Shown here: positions 35,956-48,060 of the stretch, in pieces | How the letters are laid out: each line of letters begins with the position of its first letter | Numbering within the stretch: the first letter of the stretch is position 1 | Assembly: GCA_028095005.1 (NCBI GenBank) | Contig: CM051462.1 | Coordinates: forward strand, 237,144,973 to 237,208,972 | From: Rhynchospora pubera | Lineage: Eukaryota; Streptophyta; Magnoliopsida; Poales; Cyperaceae | DNA length: 64,000 nucleotides | Direction: 5' to 3' | The notes under the pieces: generated by a model | Seen by the model: the letters and a program-made list of their open reading frames with translations, nothing else | The model's database searches: none | Told to the model about the DNA's origin: nothing | Program-made: the position numbers and the translations under genes

Positions 35956-37390
35956 CTGCAATATAGAGATAATAGGGGATGACAGAATCAGATCAGGCTA
36001 CAAGAAGAAAAGAAGTAATGTTCCAAAGAAGATAATTTTTTCAGATGATTTAAGGAACAATAAGTAATGTTCCTAATAAGGTTTCATTAAAAAGAAGCTG
36101 AAGAAAATTAGACAAACCATCAAATATCACCGTCATGTAGAATAACATGAGAAGAAGGACGGAAGATGTTTGCAATTTCCTTATTTTCCCTCTTTTTTAT
36201 ATTAAATAATGCAATTACCATAGACATCCAATTTGATGCCAAAAGCACTCTTTCTTTCTAGAATTTCAAACCCATATGTATTCCTAAAGTTCCACCTTGA
36301 GCTAATCAAATTAGGGCAATCATGAGATAAAAGATTTTATCAAAATAAACAATAATATGAACAAGTCCTTTCATGATGACCCTAAGTCCCTAAAATTAAT
36401 ATCCTAAAATCTAAGGGCCAAGCCAATAAATAGTATATTCAATTTCATTCAATACTAGGTACCATGACTTTTGTCTTAATCCAAAAGGTAGTTCAAATAA
36501 TCCAGAGAATAACAATACACAATTTTCAGAACCATTTATAGGTATAAATTTACAGCTTGATTTCAACTCCTGATCTTTAGAATAAATTCAAGTTTATAAC
36601 CCAATGCCTTCATATTTGTAATCCAAATTTGTTAGCATTTTCCTTTTTAATAAATAACCCAACATGAATTGTATTGACTAATGATACATAGATCAAAGTT
36701 ACTAACAAGTGAAGAACCAAATCATAGAACAAAGAAGAGATATTCCAACAAGCTTCTGATATGTACAAAGGTTTTGTTGAGACATGAGAGCATTCCATGA
36801 GAATTGGTGAAGAGGCTGGCACTAAAGAGTGGTACAAGGTACAGTTCAAAATGTATTTGTTCATCGACAAGTGACAAGATGCAAAACCAGCAGTGGAGAG
36901 TATGTGAAGGCTAATAAGTGGGTTTGGTATTCCATTATCAATGCTGAACCTATCATGTGCTGTAACATCTAGCTCAACCTGGTACAAAAGTGCAATGGAT
37001 AGTATCCCGAAGAACATTAGTATAAAATTACCAGGATAGCAATGCAAAACAGCAGGGTGGAGCTAACTGAAACCATAATCATATATTTCTTCAAAAATAA
37101 TATGCGTGTAATCAAATAAATTACAAAATTCACACCCTAAAATTATGAAATTCTTCAACTGCATGGATAAATAACCTTACATATTTTCTGCTTGGAGCAG
37201 CCTATGCTTTCCAGAAGTGATTTGTGCGTTGTTATGGTCATGAAAAAAGAAGTGATTTGTTGGTTGTCATGGTTATGAAATAAGCTTGATGTCAGCATAA
37301 CATATCCCTTCATTGAATTTAGAACATTGGCAGGCACATTGGAATAACTATATATTTATTGCATGACAAGGTGAAGAAAGAAATATATAC
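35956..37390. other. Intron or upstream sequence, no supported gene
   Basis: A 145-residue minus-strand frame at 36610-37047 has no recognisable domain and the composition of AT-rich non-coding DNA. I do not call it a gene. Confidence 0.4.
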
Positions 37391-37549
37391 GGGGCTGTTT
37401 GGATTCCCTAAGGAATTTGGGGAATTTCATCTTCCTACCATAAATTTATTATAAACAATCCAAACTCTTCACAAAGTTACACACTTCCCAATAAATTTAT
37501 TCCTAGGAATTGCAACTTCCCCAAATTCCTAAGCGATCCAAACGGCCCC
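37391..37549. mobile_element. Tourist-like MITE, 159 bp
   Basis: The ends are GGGGCTGTTTGGATTCC and, inverted, GGGGCCGTTTGGATCGC. TAC flanks both sides (37388-37390 and 37550-37552). It is nearly the same as the next copy at 38272. Confidence 0.85.
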
Positions 37550-37984
37550 TACATTAGCAAACCAAAAGGATACCGAGGTCAAATTTTTATTTATCTTTTT
37601 TTAAAAAACATAAAACCACAACACATTATATTAGTAAAGTTTATAAATCATCACAAATTGCAAACCAAATATTTAAATAAAACAACTAGACTACTAAAGA
37701 TAGTTAAATGATTCTTCAACGAAAAAAAAAATCCTTTGCTATTCCAAATGAATTATAAGAGAAGGTACAAGTTTGCAGAATGCACCTCAGACTTATAATG
37801 CCAAGCAATCAGGTTTCCCAATCAGCCACGAAATGTATTATGCATCCCAGAAAAACATCCTTCGATTCATAGCACTTCCTTCAGTTCTTTAAACACACCA
37901 CGAACCCATTCCTTGAGTGGAAATAGGCATCCCTTCTAATATCACACTCTCAAATCGACCAACCACACTTCCAGATCAGAATCC

Positions 37985-38255
37985 ACCGTCTCCATGAAAA
38001 CCGGACTCTAGAAACGAATTGAAGGAAGGATTTTATGAGCAATGGCACCTCCCTTTAGCCATTTCGCTGGATTGCGAGAAGAGTATGGCGGAGCGGGTAT
38101 TGTACCCGACCCGAAGCAAGCAATTGCTGCACCTAGTAGAGAATGAGATCGACCCATTTGGCTTTGGAAGAGAGGTGCTGGGTGGTGGAGAAGCTAGAGA
38201 GCAGTGCTGGGGTTTAGCGTACAGGAGAAGCGAGAGAAATGTCCAATCAGTGGCG
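37985..38255 (-). promoter_or_regulatory. Possible promoter/leader of the ATX-like gene
   Basis: This is GC-richer sequence, CT-rich on the minus strand, and upstream of all recognised exons. The plus-strand frame at 38019-38315 runs into a MITE at its end and shows no domain, so I interpret the block as a leader region on the minus strand. This rests on composition only. Confidence 0.25.
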
Positions 38256-38271
38256 GAGGTATATTATTATT

Positions 38272-38430
38272 GGGGCCGTTTGGATCCTCAAGCGAATTTA
38301 GTCTTCCTACCGTAAATTTATTATAAACAATCCAAACTCTTCACAAAGTTACATATTTTCCAATAAATTTATTCCTAAGAATTGCAACTTTCCCAAATTC
38401 CCTAAATTCCTAAACGATCCAAACGGCCTC
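38272..38430. mobile_element. Tourist-like MITE, 159 bp
   Basis: The ends are GGGGCCGTTTGGATCC and, inverted, GAGGCCGTTTGGATCG, with ATT at 38269-38271 and 38431-38433. The interior matches the copy at 37391 (CTTCCTACCRTAAATTTATT). Confidence 0.85.
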
Positions 38431-38437
38431 ATTACGT

Positions 38438-38843
38438 GGCAGGATTGCTAAATTGCTATGCGTACCAATGTTGACATTCGTGGTACGGATTCGTTCTTGC
38501 ATTTCATGTTTCAAACAACCGATCCAGATCGTTAATTATCTTTTACATATTAAAATTTCATTAGAAACCGAATTTTACATTTTTTAAATTCTTTTACTAT
38601 TTTTTTTTATTTTTTAAAATCACTTTTATTGAAGGGTCCAGAATTTATTAGATTAAGTATTTTCAAAAATTTGAAAAAAATAGTAAAAAAATTCAAAAAA
38701 AAATGTAAAATTTGGTTTCTAATGAGATTTCAATATGAAGAAGATAATGAATGGTTTGGATCGGTTGTTTGAAGCATGAAATACAAAAACAAATCCGTAG
38801 TACGAAAACCATCCGTGCTATGCATAGCATTTTAGCAATCCTC
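38438..38843. repeat. Foldback element with about 190-bp inverted arms
   Basis: The left arm begins GGCAGGATTGCTAAATTGCT. The right arm, inverted, begins GGAGGATTGCTAAAATGCTA. The arms continue to pair through CGGATTYGTTYTTG, AAACAACCGATCC and TAATTATCTT, down to an A/T-rich centre near 38590-38700. It would form a long imperfect hairpin if transcribed. Confidence 0.75.
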
Positions 38844-38858
38844 CACATAATAATACTA

Positions 38859-39195
38859 CTAGCAAAACGAGCCCACCCGATTATGTGGGAATAATAAAAA
38901 AAAATTAAGACAATTTTGTTAGATGGCGTGTTTGGTATGATGAGAGAGGGTTAATTTTTTTTTCTTTACTATGCGCACAAATTAAGAAATAATAGAAAAG
39001 AAAATAACCATATGCGCAAATGTTAACACGATCTAAACGATTTAAATCTTTTATCTCATTATTAAATCTACACCACTGATCTGATCAAATCGCAAAAATA
39101 GACGGTCCATATTGCATTGGGTAAACAATTACTTGCTCCTTTAGGTTCAAATTTTGGATAGACCTTTGGATTGGTGCTTTTATAAGTAGTAAAGA
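38859..39195 (-). mobile_element. Mini-Helitron, family B
   Basis: On the minus strand it starts TCTTTACTACTTATAAAAGC after a host A (39196) and ends in a short GC stem (CGGG-TGGG-CTCG) followed by CTAG and a host T. Its first 200 bases match those of the larger element at 48989-51159. At 337 bp it is a deletion derivative. Confidence 0.6.
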
Positions 39196-40095
39196 TAATA
39201 GTTAAATTTTACTTTAGAACCATACATAGTAGGGAAATTGCTTGCTACACTCTCCGATTTTTTAGATTCACTCTTTTTTTAGACGTAAATATCCTTCGAA
39301 TTCCTTCAATTTACGTCCTTCCATTCACATCCAGTTGAAAATGTGAGGCCGTGAGGGGCATTTTCATTCAAAGGGAGTGGATCTCTAAAACCGAGGAGTG
39401 TATGAAGCAATTCCCAAATAGTAGTTGGATGAAATTTTTGCTTCTTTAAAGTCTTTTGAGCAAGATGAATAAAGAATTTGAATAAGCACAAATTTTTTTT
39501 ATTTCTAATTCTAAATTTTAGCTAGAATATGAATAAGCACTCGAATTTGTATAATTTTTTTATTCATCTGTTGTTTAACTGCACTTATTCGACTTTTTTC
39601 GTCTTAATGAAAAGAGTGATGAGCAATTAAATCTCATTTGTTTCAAAATATATATATATTCGCACTTCTTTGTCGAACACACCTATAATATCTCGAACAT
39701 CCGATTATATTTTCAACTAAAATGAAAACATGAACTATGAACTATGTTATGTAATAATGGAATATTTTTCATGGATCAATTTTCTCAGAATTTGAATCAT
39801 TGGGCATATATTTCATGGGTCTGCTCCACTCCGGGATATGACCCAGAAAGGGAAGGGAGATCACGGGAACGGAAGGGAAGGGAAGGATGAGAAATTTCTT
39901 AAACATCAAATTTCCAAATTTGGAGGTGACAAAGTTGAGCGATTTGTATGTGACGCTTTTCTTCTTTCACCTTTGTTCCTCTTGATTCGCTGTGAAATTT
40001 TTTTTATTTTAGAGCAAATTAATCAGATCGGGCAGGTACGGTCTATTTACTATCTCCTTCATTCACAGTTTTTCATCTCTTCTCATTTCTTTATA
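39196..40095. other. Intergenic sequence between two Helitrons
   Basis: I see no supported gene. AT-rich sequence near 39460-39600 (GAATATGAATAAGCACTCGAAT) resembles 4300-4330, a dispersed repeat. Confidence 0.4.
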
Positions 40096-43000
40096 CTAGT
40101 GGGGACGTCGCGCGTTGCGCGACCTATTTCTCATTTCATCTTTTTGTTAAATTTGACTATAAAAAGTAATTTTTATTTGTAGTTTACTTTATCACATCTA
40201 CGAACCATAGTGCAAATAGACATATTTACTTAAAAAAAACAACGACAAAAAAATATTGAATCATCTCTGCCCCATTACTTAGTCACCAAATGAATGAGCA
40301 ATGATGTACTGCTTATTCGGTGCCAAATCGGAATCCATTTTCCAAATGGTCAAGGTCCAAATAGAAAAGAGTTTCAACTCAAAATCCGACCAAATAAGAT
40401 AGGAATTAAACCCAAACCCATTTAAGGCTAAAAATTTTAAATATTACCTTGTGTTTTTAAAGAAAAAGAAAAACTGGTTTTTCTTTAGTTAATCCCCGTA
40501 AAACTTCAGGAATTCACAAACTCAGCGCTGTCTCCATACCAAAACCTGAAACGACGTACCGGCAACTGGTAGAAAATCTGAGCCTGTACGAAAATCACAT
40601 CCAGATCTTACTGCATCCTTATAAGAACCTGTTCACACCAATATATACATGTTAAACTTCATTTACGTCGTGTACACTATTAATCATGGCCTGAAAACCA
40701 TCTACTGCAAATCTCATTCATTGAAACCAACACACATAAGTTAATTTTGATGTTTTCTGTAAGATTGTCAGTGCTGAAACCAAATCATTGTTCATTTAAG
40801 TAAGAATATCCCTATTTGAGGTTACAACAAAAATCAGATGTCAAACAACTCACTTAATTGACTTAAATTTCATTAAGTACTCTAGTGGTTATCGCTTAGG
40901 CTGAAAGGCTTGTGTTGCTGTTTTTTTGCTGATTCCAAGGAAATAACAAAACATAGAATGTGCACAAACACAATAAGCTGGTAATTAATACTCCATAATA
41001 AAAAAAAAGAAATGCTAATAAACAGCAAATAACCTGAGGTAAAAGTAAAGGCTAAAAAACAAACGATAATCTAATACGATGCTGACTTTGGCAAGTATTC
41101 ACTTCTCTGAAGAGCTGTAATATAGATTTATCTACTGAGCACAAAGGAAGGTAAAATATGTCATTAACTTTGGTGAGTATTCACTTCCCTGAACACTCGT
41201 AATGTAGATGAATCTAGTAAAAAGCATGCTTGTAATTATACATGGTTCTTGAACTAATTAGCTACCATAGTTATACATGGTTTCCCTCTTACACTTGACT
41301 GATTAGTAAGACCTTTTAGTACTCATTTTCACTATTATAAACCACTGAACAATTTATATAATTATATTTGATGAACAAAAGAAAGAAGCAGAAATTCAGA
41401 GTACAAAGAAGACAACACATGATGTATAAACAAAAGTAAAAGGCGAAAAAAAAACCCTTCAAATCTGTAAGTCACCTGAGCAAATCAACGGAGAAGAAGT
41501 ACAACTTTAGGCCCCTAAACCTAAAACCAAACAAAGAAAAAAAAACAAAATACAATTGAACACTGAAAAAATCAATTGATCGAAACCAAATCAGACAAAG
41601 AAGAAGTATGACCTAACAAATGATGCATAAGTAACATGATGAAGCAATAGCTCTGAACACCCTCGACCAACGAAGAAGCAAACAATTATAAAGTGAAGCA
41701 AACCTTCTGCTTGATGACCATAAAATCAGGAATTGTTGAAAAGAACAGAAGAGAGATGGATGAAATCAGATCATGGCAGAGACCGCAACAGCAACTGAAA
41801 GGCTGAGGCGAGATGAAATATCCGCCAACAAAATCCTACAATAATATGTGGAGTGAGTAGCAATAAAAAATAAAAAAGAACAAAATGAAATGATAGTAGA
41901 GCAACTCATGGCAGTAAAGAGAAGAACACTGATAGTAAAACAGCAGTGCGCATTGCATGCACTCCAAACACATTTTTTTCATAAGGAACACTAATCATCT
42001 TAAAAACAGCATTTACACGGCTCCAACACAGACCTTCGGTCCTATTGGATACATTTCTGTATACATTTCTAGTAAAAACAAAATGCAATCTTTTTCACCA
42101 TCATCAGCCAGAGCAATCCCTCAATTTGTTTTTAAACGTCATCTTCCTTTGCTCTTAGGCTTGGTAAGTAGCAAGCTACCCTGATACTTACGATGCAGAC
42201 AAACCAAGGCAAAAATAAACTGAACGAAACTGGTGGGAAGGGATGGGAAAAACTAACATGAATATAATGCAAAAGTCGAGCAGAAAAGAAAAAAAATAGG
42301 AAGAAACACACCAGAGTCCAAGGCTCCAAGCTGCTGGAACTGAAACTAAAAACAGAAAGGGAACTGTGTACTCTAGCATAAAAAAATAGTAAAAGGAGTA
42401 GATAAACTGCACCACCAATGTATTCAGAATGAGAAAGACAACAGACAACAGCCGCTAACTATTGAGATGGCAAGAAATGGCACGAAATCCCAATGAAAGA
42501 AAATGCAATCTTGATGACCATAATGATGTACATTGATCCCTCAAATTTTTTTTTAAGATTATGGTAAAAGAAAAAATGTTGTCTCCATGATCATAATCAG
42601 CTAAACTAATCCTTAATTTTATTTTTAAGATCAATCTTACCGTACTCTTTTCCTTGATAAGAACCAAGCTATCTAAATACTTATACTGCAGATGAATGGG
42701 GCAGGCAAGATTGTCCATATAGTTCTACATCACAGTAAACTCTAAAACCAATCAATATAATAACTCACTTTTAGCAACCAATGGCGCAAAAATAAGTCCG
42801 AAAAGTTCTTTGACAATATAATTTTCCATATTAGAAAGTGGTTGGTATGTGCTTCTTTCCATACTTGATCCACACAGACTCAACCTTCTATGATCAGCTG
42901 ACATGATACTGAAACAAATTAGCATAAAAAAAATCAGAATAGAAATAACAAATCAAACATAAAGGCGAGAAGAATCCAGTTGTGAACTATCCTACTTAGA

Positions 43001-43956
43001 ACCATATTTTTGTGTGCCCTATTAACCAAACAAACAAAATCAAGGTTCTAATCCTACCATAAATTTGGAGCTGACAATATAACCATACATATTTTGAACC
43101 TCAAACCATAAAGACCATCAATAGAACCCAAAAAAAAAGAAGCCATAAGAGTACACAAAAAGAAAAAGTTCAGAAGCGATCTGAAAACCTCACCTGCGGA
43201 TTGCAGTAGAAAGTAGTATGCAAGGTTGAGAAAACCTACAAAATCGAAAAAAAATTAAAGTGAATGATTTGATCGGCGCAAAATTAATTTGGATAATATA
43301 AATGGAAATAAATAATATAAGGAAAAGGAAGCCACCACGGCTGGAAAACCTAGATGCCAGAAAACCTGTGAGCTTAGCAAAATCAGCAACAACTAACTAT
43401 CGAGAGAGAGGGGAAATGAGAACACAAAATCTACATATGTGTAAACCAAAACAGAAATCAATAATGAAAAACCAAAAGAACACCCAAATCTCTCACCCTA
43501 CTCCGAAGTTAAGGTAGTATGAGGAAAATAAAGAAGGAAAAAGAGAAAATCTGATGAAAAAAGGAACGATAGCAGAGAGGCTCACATGATTTTGCTGTCT
43601 GAGATGCTCCGTACGCGAACCACATGCTACTGGTCCGTCCAATGCATATGCGAGAGAGGAGGAGAGAGAGGTGTGAAATCTGGAGAGATGAAGTCTGCAG
43701 AGAGAGAAGATTAGACGGAGAAGGCTCAATTAATCAGACGAAAGAGGGGTCGGAAGTCTCTGGAAGAAGGAAACGGGTGTAGCTGCGGATGCGGATGCGG
43801 ACGGAACTGTAGACGAAGCGCGGCGACTGTGGATGCGGATGCGGATGGAATTGAGATCAAAAGCGGCCCCGCAAGTCAGCCATATTGTTCCAACTACTGT
43901 GCGCTCACAGTAGTTTCGGTGTCGGACTCAATTGTCCGGAATAATATATGTTTTGA
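40096..43956 (-). mobile_element. Non-autonomous Helitron, copy A2
   Basis: It has the same terminal architecture as 17503-21989: 5' end TCAAAACATATATTA after a host A (43957), and 3' hairpin TCGCGCAACGCGCGA (40108-40122) followed by CTAG and a host T. Just inside the 5' end both copies carry a small palindrome (CTACTGT-gagcgc-ACAGTAG here). A CT-rich leader-like block with GGACGGACC is shared with copy A1. No Rep/helicase is present. The small frames at 41906-42718 are not recognisable. Two diverged internal repeats (about 41960-42190 and 42500-42720) share the order AAAATGCAATC, CCCTCAA and TACTT. Confidence 0.6.
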
Positions 43957-44506
43957 TTTCATCGGGCTTATCTAATCTAAAATACTTCAATTTCAATTCG
44001 GAGAGTTACTGTTCAATTATTTGGGCCGTTGAATTTTTGCTTTCCGTAGATGGATCTGATCTCCTCCCTTCCTCTTCACTATCTCTTTCTCTTTTGTCCA
44101 TCCTTTGTTTTTCCGCTCCCATTTCTTCGTGCCTTAACATGTTGCTTCCGCCGTCGCTTCGCTCAGTCTCCAGCTTCGGTTTCCTCATGTTTTTCTTTCC
44201 TGAATCCTGCCGCAGGAGATCTAGGTTCTGCCTTTTGTCCGGTCCAGTGCTTGCTTTTCCCTGTTCCGCAGTCATTCTACTGTGTACGGATAGGCGTGGT
44301 CGATCATGCGACCTCTCCAGAAGGGTCTAAAACTGCTTCGATTCTCGATCGATCGAGACTTCGCCTCCGCTTTCTTTCTCGCCCGTAGCACACCGCAGTG
44401 TATCATCTTCTCGCCTTCTCCCGTCTCTCCTCAGTCGTCTGACGGATGAGAAAACCCTAGCTTTGCGCCTCTCCTGTTTCTCTCGCGTTCTTCGTTCCTA
44501 TTCCAG
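43957..44506 (+). promoter_or_regulatory. Divergent promoter region and plus-strand leader exon
   Basis: Immediately beside the Helitron A2 5' end the plus strand becomes CT-rich, has a telo-box (AAAACCCTAGC at 44451) and ends in a consensus donor (CCAG then GTGAGT at 44507). This is the look of a first, probably untranslated exon. The minus-strand leader inside Helitron A2 (43560-43740) points the other way, so the two could share a promoter. I could not join it to a coding exon; a short exon-like block stands at 48409-48470. The frames at 43932-44388 show no domain. Confidence 0.4.
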
Positions 44507-44989
44507 GTGAGTATACTTTTTATCCATTCCCACCTGACCACCTCTAGCTCTTCTCTTTCCCTTCCTCAAATGTTTCAGATCTGAGTTCTCCTTTAGCCAT
44601 TCCCACCTCTCATGATTTTGTGCTCTATTTTGATCTGATTCTTTCTTATTCTTCTCCTTCTACACCTTGTAGGTTGGGAATTTGTGACTTCTGAGCCTTT
44701 CTGCCATTATTGTATTTGGGACGATGTGCAGTTATGCAGGTGCTATTTTCTCTTCTCAGTCCTTGCCTTTTATTTTCTTTTTTTCTTTTTTTTTTGCCTT
44801 GCAGTGAGCATTTTGTCTCCAATTTGGTTGCACAAATGTTTGGTTTTTGTGTTTGAATAGTTGTGCTCTATTTTCTTTTTCTTTCTGCATTAGCACGTCA
44901 TGAACTCCCTATTGTTTAGATTAGGTTTTGGGAATTTCTGCTAGCTTTGCCATTTCTTCCAACTACAGCATTTAGAGCATGTATAGATA
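44507..44989 (+). other. Putative first intron of the plus-strand transcript
   Basis: T-rich, intron-like sequence follows the donor at 44507. No protein is recognised. Confidence 0.3.
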
Positions 44990-47660
44990 CTTATTTCTAC
45001 TTGTAGAGACTTTTTTATCGCCGCAGAAGAAATAAACTGAATATCCGCGAGAAAGGGAAAGATCTATCCAGATACCCTCCGCGCGTCACAATTCGATACA
45101 AGTCCTTTCTAAACGAAGAGAAGAGAACTCATATGAATTTCTATTCATGCGAAGGTTTATTATTTTGTGAGTTCTTTCTTTCCAGCAGGCGCAAGCCCCT
45201 GCTGTTAATTACCTCGGGAATAATCGCGAGAACCTCTGATTAAGGGATTCGAAGAATTATATGTCTAGGCTAAAGAGTTGTGAAATGCAACTTGTTGGGT
45301 GATTATGCATGTGACATTTGTTTATGAGATTTTTATGGTAAGTTAAGATTTTAAATTTTTAATCTAACTTGAACCATAGTGGTAAATTACCGACCAGTCC
45401 ATTAGTCGATCAAATACCGCTTTATTTTGGAGTTGAGATTTTTGTTCTCGTTTTTGACATTTAATTTAGGATTTGAGTTATTTGTTCTCGAATCCTGTGA
45501 AGTACCAGGTTCTAAGTACAGAGCATATTTTTGACTTAGAAACGAGGACTTCGCAAAGTTAGGGTCAACAGTGTAACCGCACTGGTCACTCAGGCAAAAC
45601 AACCTTGCAACTCGTACACTGAATACAAAGCGGGCCGCTAATTCAGGTGACGAAGGAAACTTATGATCAAACTGGGGCTTTGGTCCAGTTAGACCGCTTT
45701 TGATATTATTTGGCACTTATTTGGATATAACTTGAGTTAATTTGAACTCAAATCATAATTTGGTTTCACTTTTGTTAATTTGAATCAATTTAGATTCAAA
45801 TTGTGTTAGTTCGAGACGATTTGGGGCCTCAAACTAAGTTCTAGATAACTTGAGTGTATTTGATACTCAAGTTAGTTTTGATTTGGGATTTGACACAATT
45901 TGAGTCAACTTAGACTCAAATCGAAATTTAGTTTAGTTTAGTTTGTATTTGTGTCAATTTGAGTTAATTTAAACTCAAATCAGAATTTTACCACAAATTT
46001 CAAGCATTGAAGTCACGCGATTTCATTTTGGTTTTGTGGACTTTTAGAATTTCTAAAGAAATTTCAATTTAATTTGAATTTCACATGATGCATTACGATG
46101 AAAATGATCAAAGTCGGATTTAACCAATCTTTAGAAGATATTAACATCAAATGACCAGTGAAACTGAAATCTTTAGATTTTTCCGAGTTTTGGTGTATTT
46201 CATTTGATGTTTTTCGAGTTTTCTGTGAATTTTTATGTATTTTGACATTTGGACAATTTGCAAATTTTCTGGGCTGTACATTTTGGACCGAACCAACCAG
46301 ACCATTTATCAGTTCAAAATTAGGAAAGAGTCTCTATGTTTCACCAAAAATTGTGAAACTAGATTCATTTGAAAGAAGACTCAGAGAAGATTTTTACTAT
46401 CATTTTTATAGAATTTTCGGAATTTGTTTCATTGGGCTTTGGGCTTGATCTTTTAGGGTCATTTTTTGAAAAAAAAAAACAGTTTTATCAGTTAACACGA
46501 CCTTTGGTCACTGTTTAAATTACTGTTTTTGTTCAGTTTCGAATTTTTATGTGTGGTTTTTTTATTTGAAACTAGACTTCAAGAGAAAAATTTTGGTATC
46601 TAGAATGAAGTTTTCTGAGTTGGTTTGATATTGTTAAGTGAATTTGCAATTCAGGGAAACTTTCTGAAATCGGGTTCCTGAGACAGACAGACATCAGTTC
46701 AGTTTTTTTAATTTTCATTTGCTCTCTGTTTGCAGTTATGACTTCAAACTTTCAGATTTGAAACTTTACATCTTGAGGCAGTTACAATAATTTTCGTAGA
46801 ATTTTTAGAGATTTATTTCAAGGGTTTCAAGGTATGAACGTTCAGACACATTTACTGGCACGATTTGCTGGTACAGTTTTTGAAACTCAATTTCTATCTG
46901 ATTTAAAAAATTCGTTATAAATAATCTGTGCATCCAAAAATCCTTAAATTTTTACAGGATGTGTGTCATATCATGTTTCATCTTCAGTTAAAATTTCAAT
47001 TGGTTCTGTTTAACAGTTTGTGAAATAAAAATAGTTTTGTGAACTGTCCAGAATGCTTTTGCTGATACCAGAAAATTATCAAGAACATTTTAGATATAAC
47101 TTATGCCAGAAATATAAAATGAAACATGACTTCTCTGAGTAAATTTTGGCAGCATAACGACGTCTTTGCATGGAATTTTGATCTTTGTTGTTCAAACAAC
47201 CCGAATCGAATGGACTGAGCATGCTACAGATCCAATTCAATTAGGTCCATACCATCTCCATAGGGACTGAGACATGCTGCAGATCCCTTATGAAGCGGTT
47301 TCTTATTGATTAAATCACAACTGAGCATGCTACAGATTGTGAAATAAACAAATTTCGATCGAAGTGGTTGCGTTAGATCAAAACTCCATGCCAAGAGCCG
47401 TGCTGCAAAACAGAAATTAGCAAGCGAGATTCTATTGATGTTTTATTTCGAGATCGAGTTGCAAAAGTAAATCATACTTCTTATTAACAACAACTAGAAG
47501 TTTCATATTCTCTTAGGAAACAAAATATTTCAGAAAGAAAGATTAAGAGACTTATAATAGTGATGATCTGATTATCAATTCTGAATTTTGAATTTCGAAG
47601 AAAAGAACTTTTCTATGCACCATTAGATCGATGATGATGCAGAAATTAATTGAAATAAAT
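44990..47660. repeat. Unclassified repeat block (probable old retroelement)
   Basis: GC content and style change abruptly near 44990. A 65-bp segment at 45184-45251 (GGCGCAAGCCCC, GTTAATTACC, GAACCTCTGATTAAGGGA) recurs inverted at 52985-53056 in another repeat block, so the sequence is dispersed. Five short hairpins lie at 45731-45979, and a threefold 20-bp motif at 47214-47340. The interior frames (45402-45716, 46158-46448) are not recognisable. I see no PBS or PPT that would define an element. Confidence 0.5.
45731..45979. repeat. Cluster of five small hairpins
   Basis: The palindromes are at 45732-45751, 45779-45800, 45847-45873, 45899-45920 and 45958-45979. Each has a TTTGAGTY-like arm, a 4-6 base AT loop and the complementary RACTCAAA arm, and arms covary between units (GAGTT/AACTC, GAATC/GATTC, GAGTC/GACTC). 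Confidence 0.8.
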
Positions 47661-48060
47661 AAATAAAGATGAGTATAAATCAGAATAAAAAGAGGCAACA
47701 ATTGTATTATTTTTCATTGCAACATCTTCTTACAAACCTTTTCTTTTTCTTTCTACAGAACACTTGCTTCCTCTCTTTTTGTATGCAGGAATTTTGTAAA
47801 GAAATGGATAGAAACTCTCTCAATCTCTCTGTTTTCCCTTTTTCTTTGCGCAGAAAAGCCCTCTCCTTTTCTCTTCTCTGTGTTGTGTCCTTGATTCCTG
47901 ATGCGCCTCCGCTTTTTATAAGCCTCCATCTTGAAAGTTATCTCTTGGATATGGACAGACCGTATGCTGACTTGGCAAAATTTGATCGGCTCTTCTCAAC
48001 AGTTATGAGAACGTGGGTGGTTATAGTAGCATTTGACACCTCTTCGATAATCTCTTAGGC
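47661..48060 (-). promoter_or_regulatory. LTR-like promoter segment on the minus strand
   Basis: Read on the minus strand there is a strong TATA context (GGCTTATAAAAAGCGGAGGC near 47917), then an AG-rich leader of the kind that follows LTR or pararetrovirus-like promoters, then AT-rich sequence. The plus-strand frame at 47669-48058 (129 residues) overlaps it and has no domain. Without a matching second LTR this remains a guess. Confidence 0.3.

Noticed and set aside
36610..37047. 145-residue minus-strand frame with hydrophobic stretches
   Set aside because: AT-rich non-coding composition, no recognisable domain, and a position in the probable 5' intron/upstream region of the ATX-like gene.
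45731..45979. Regularly spaced repeats resembling a CRISPR array
   Set aside because: The units are palindromes with varying stems and uneven spacing inside a plant repeat block; there are no spacers of constant length and the host is a eukaryote.
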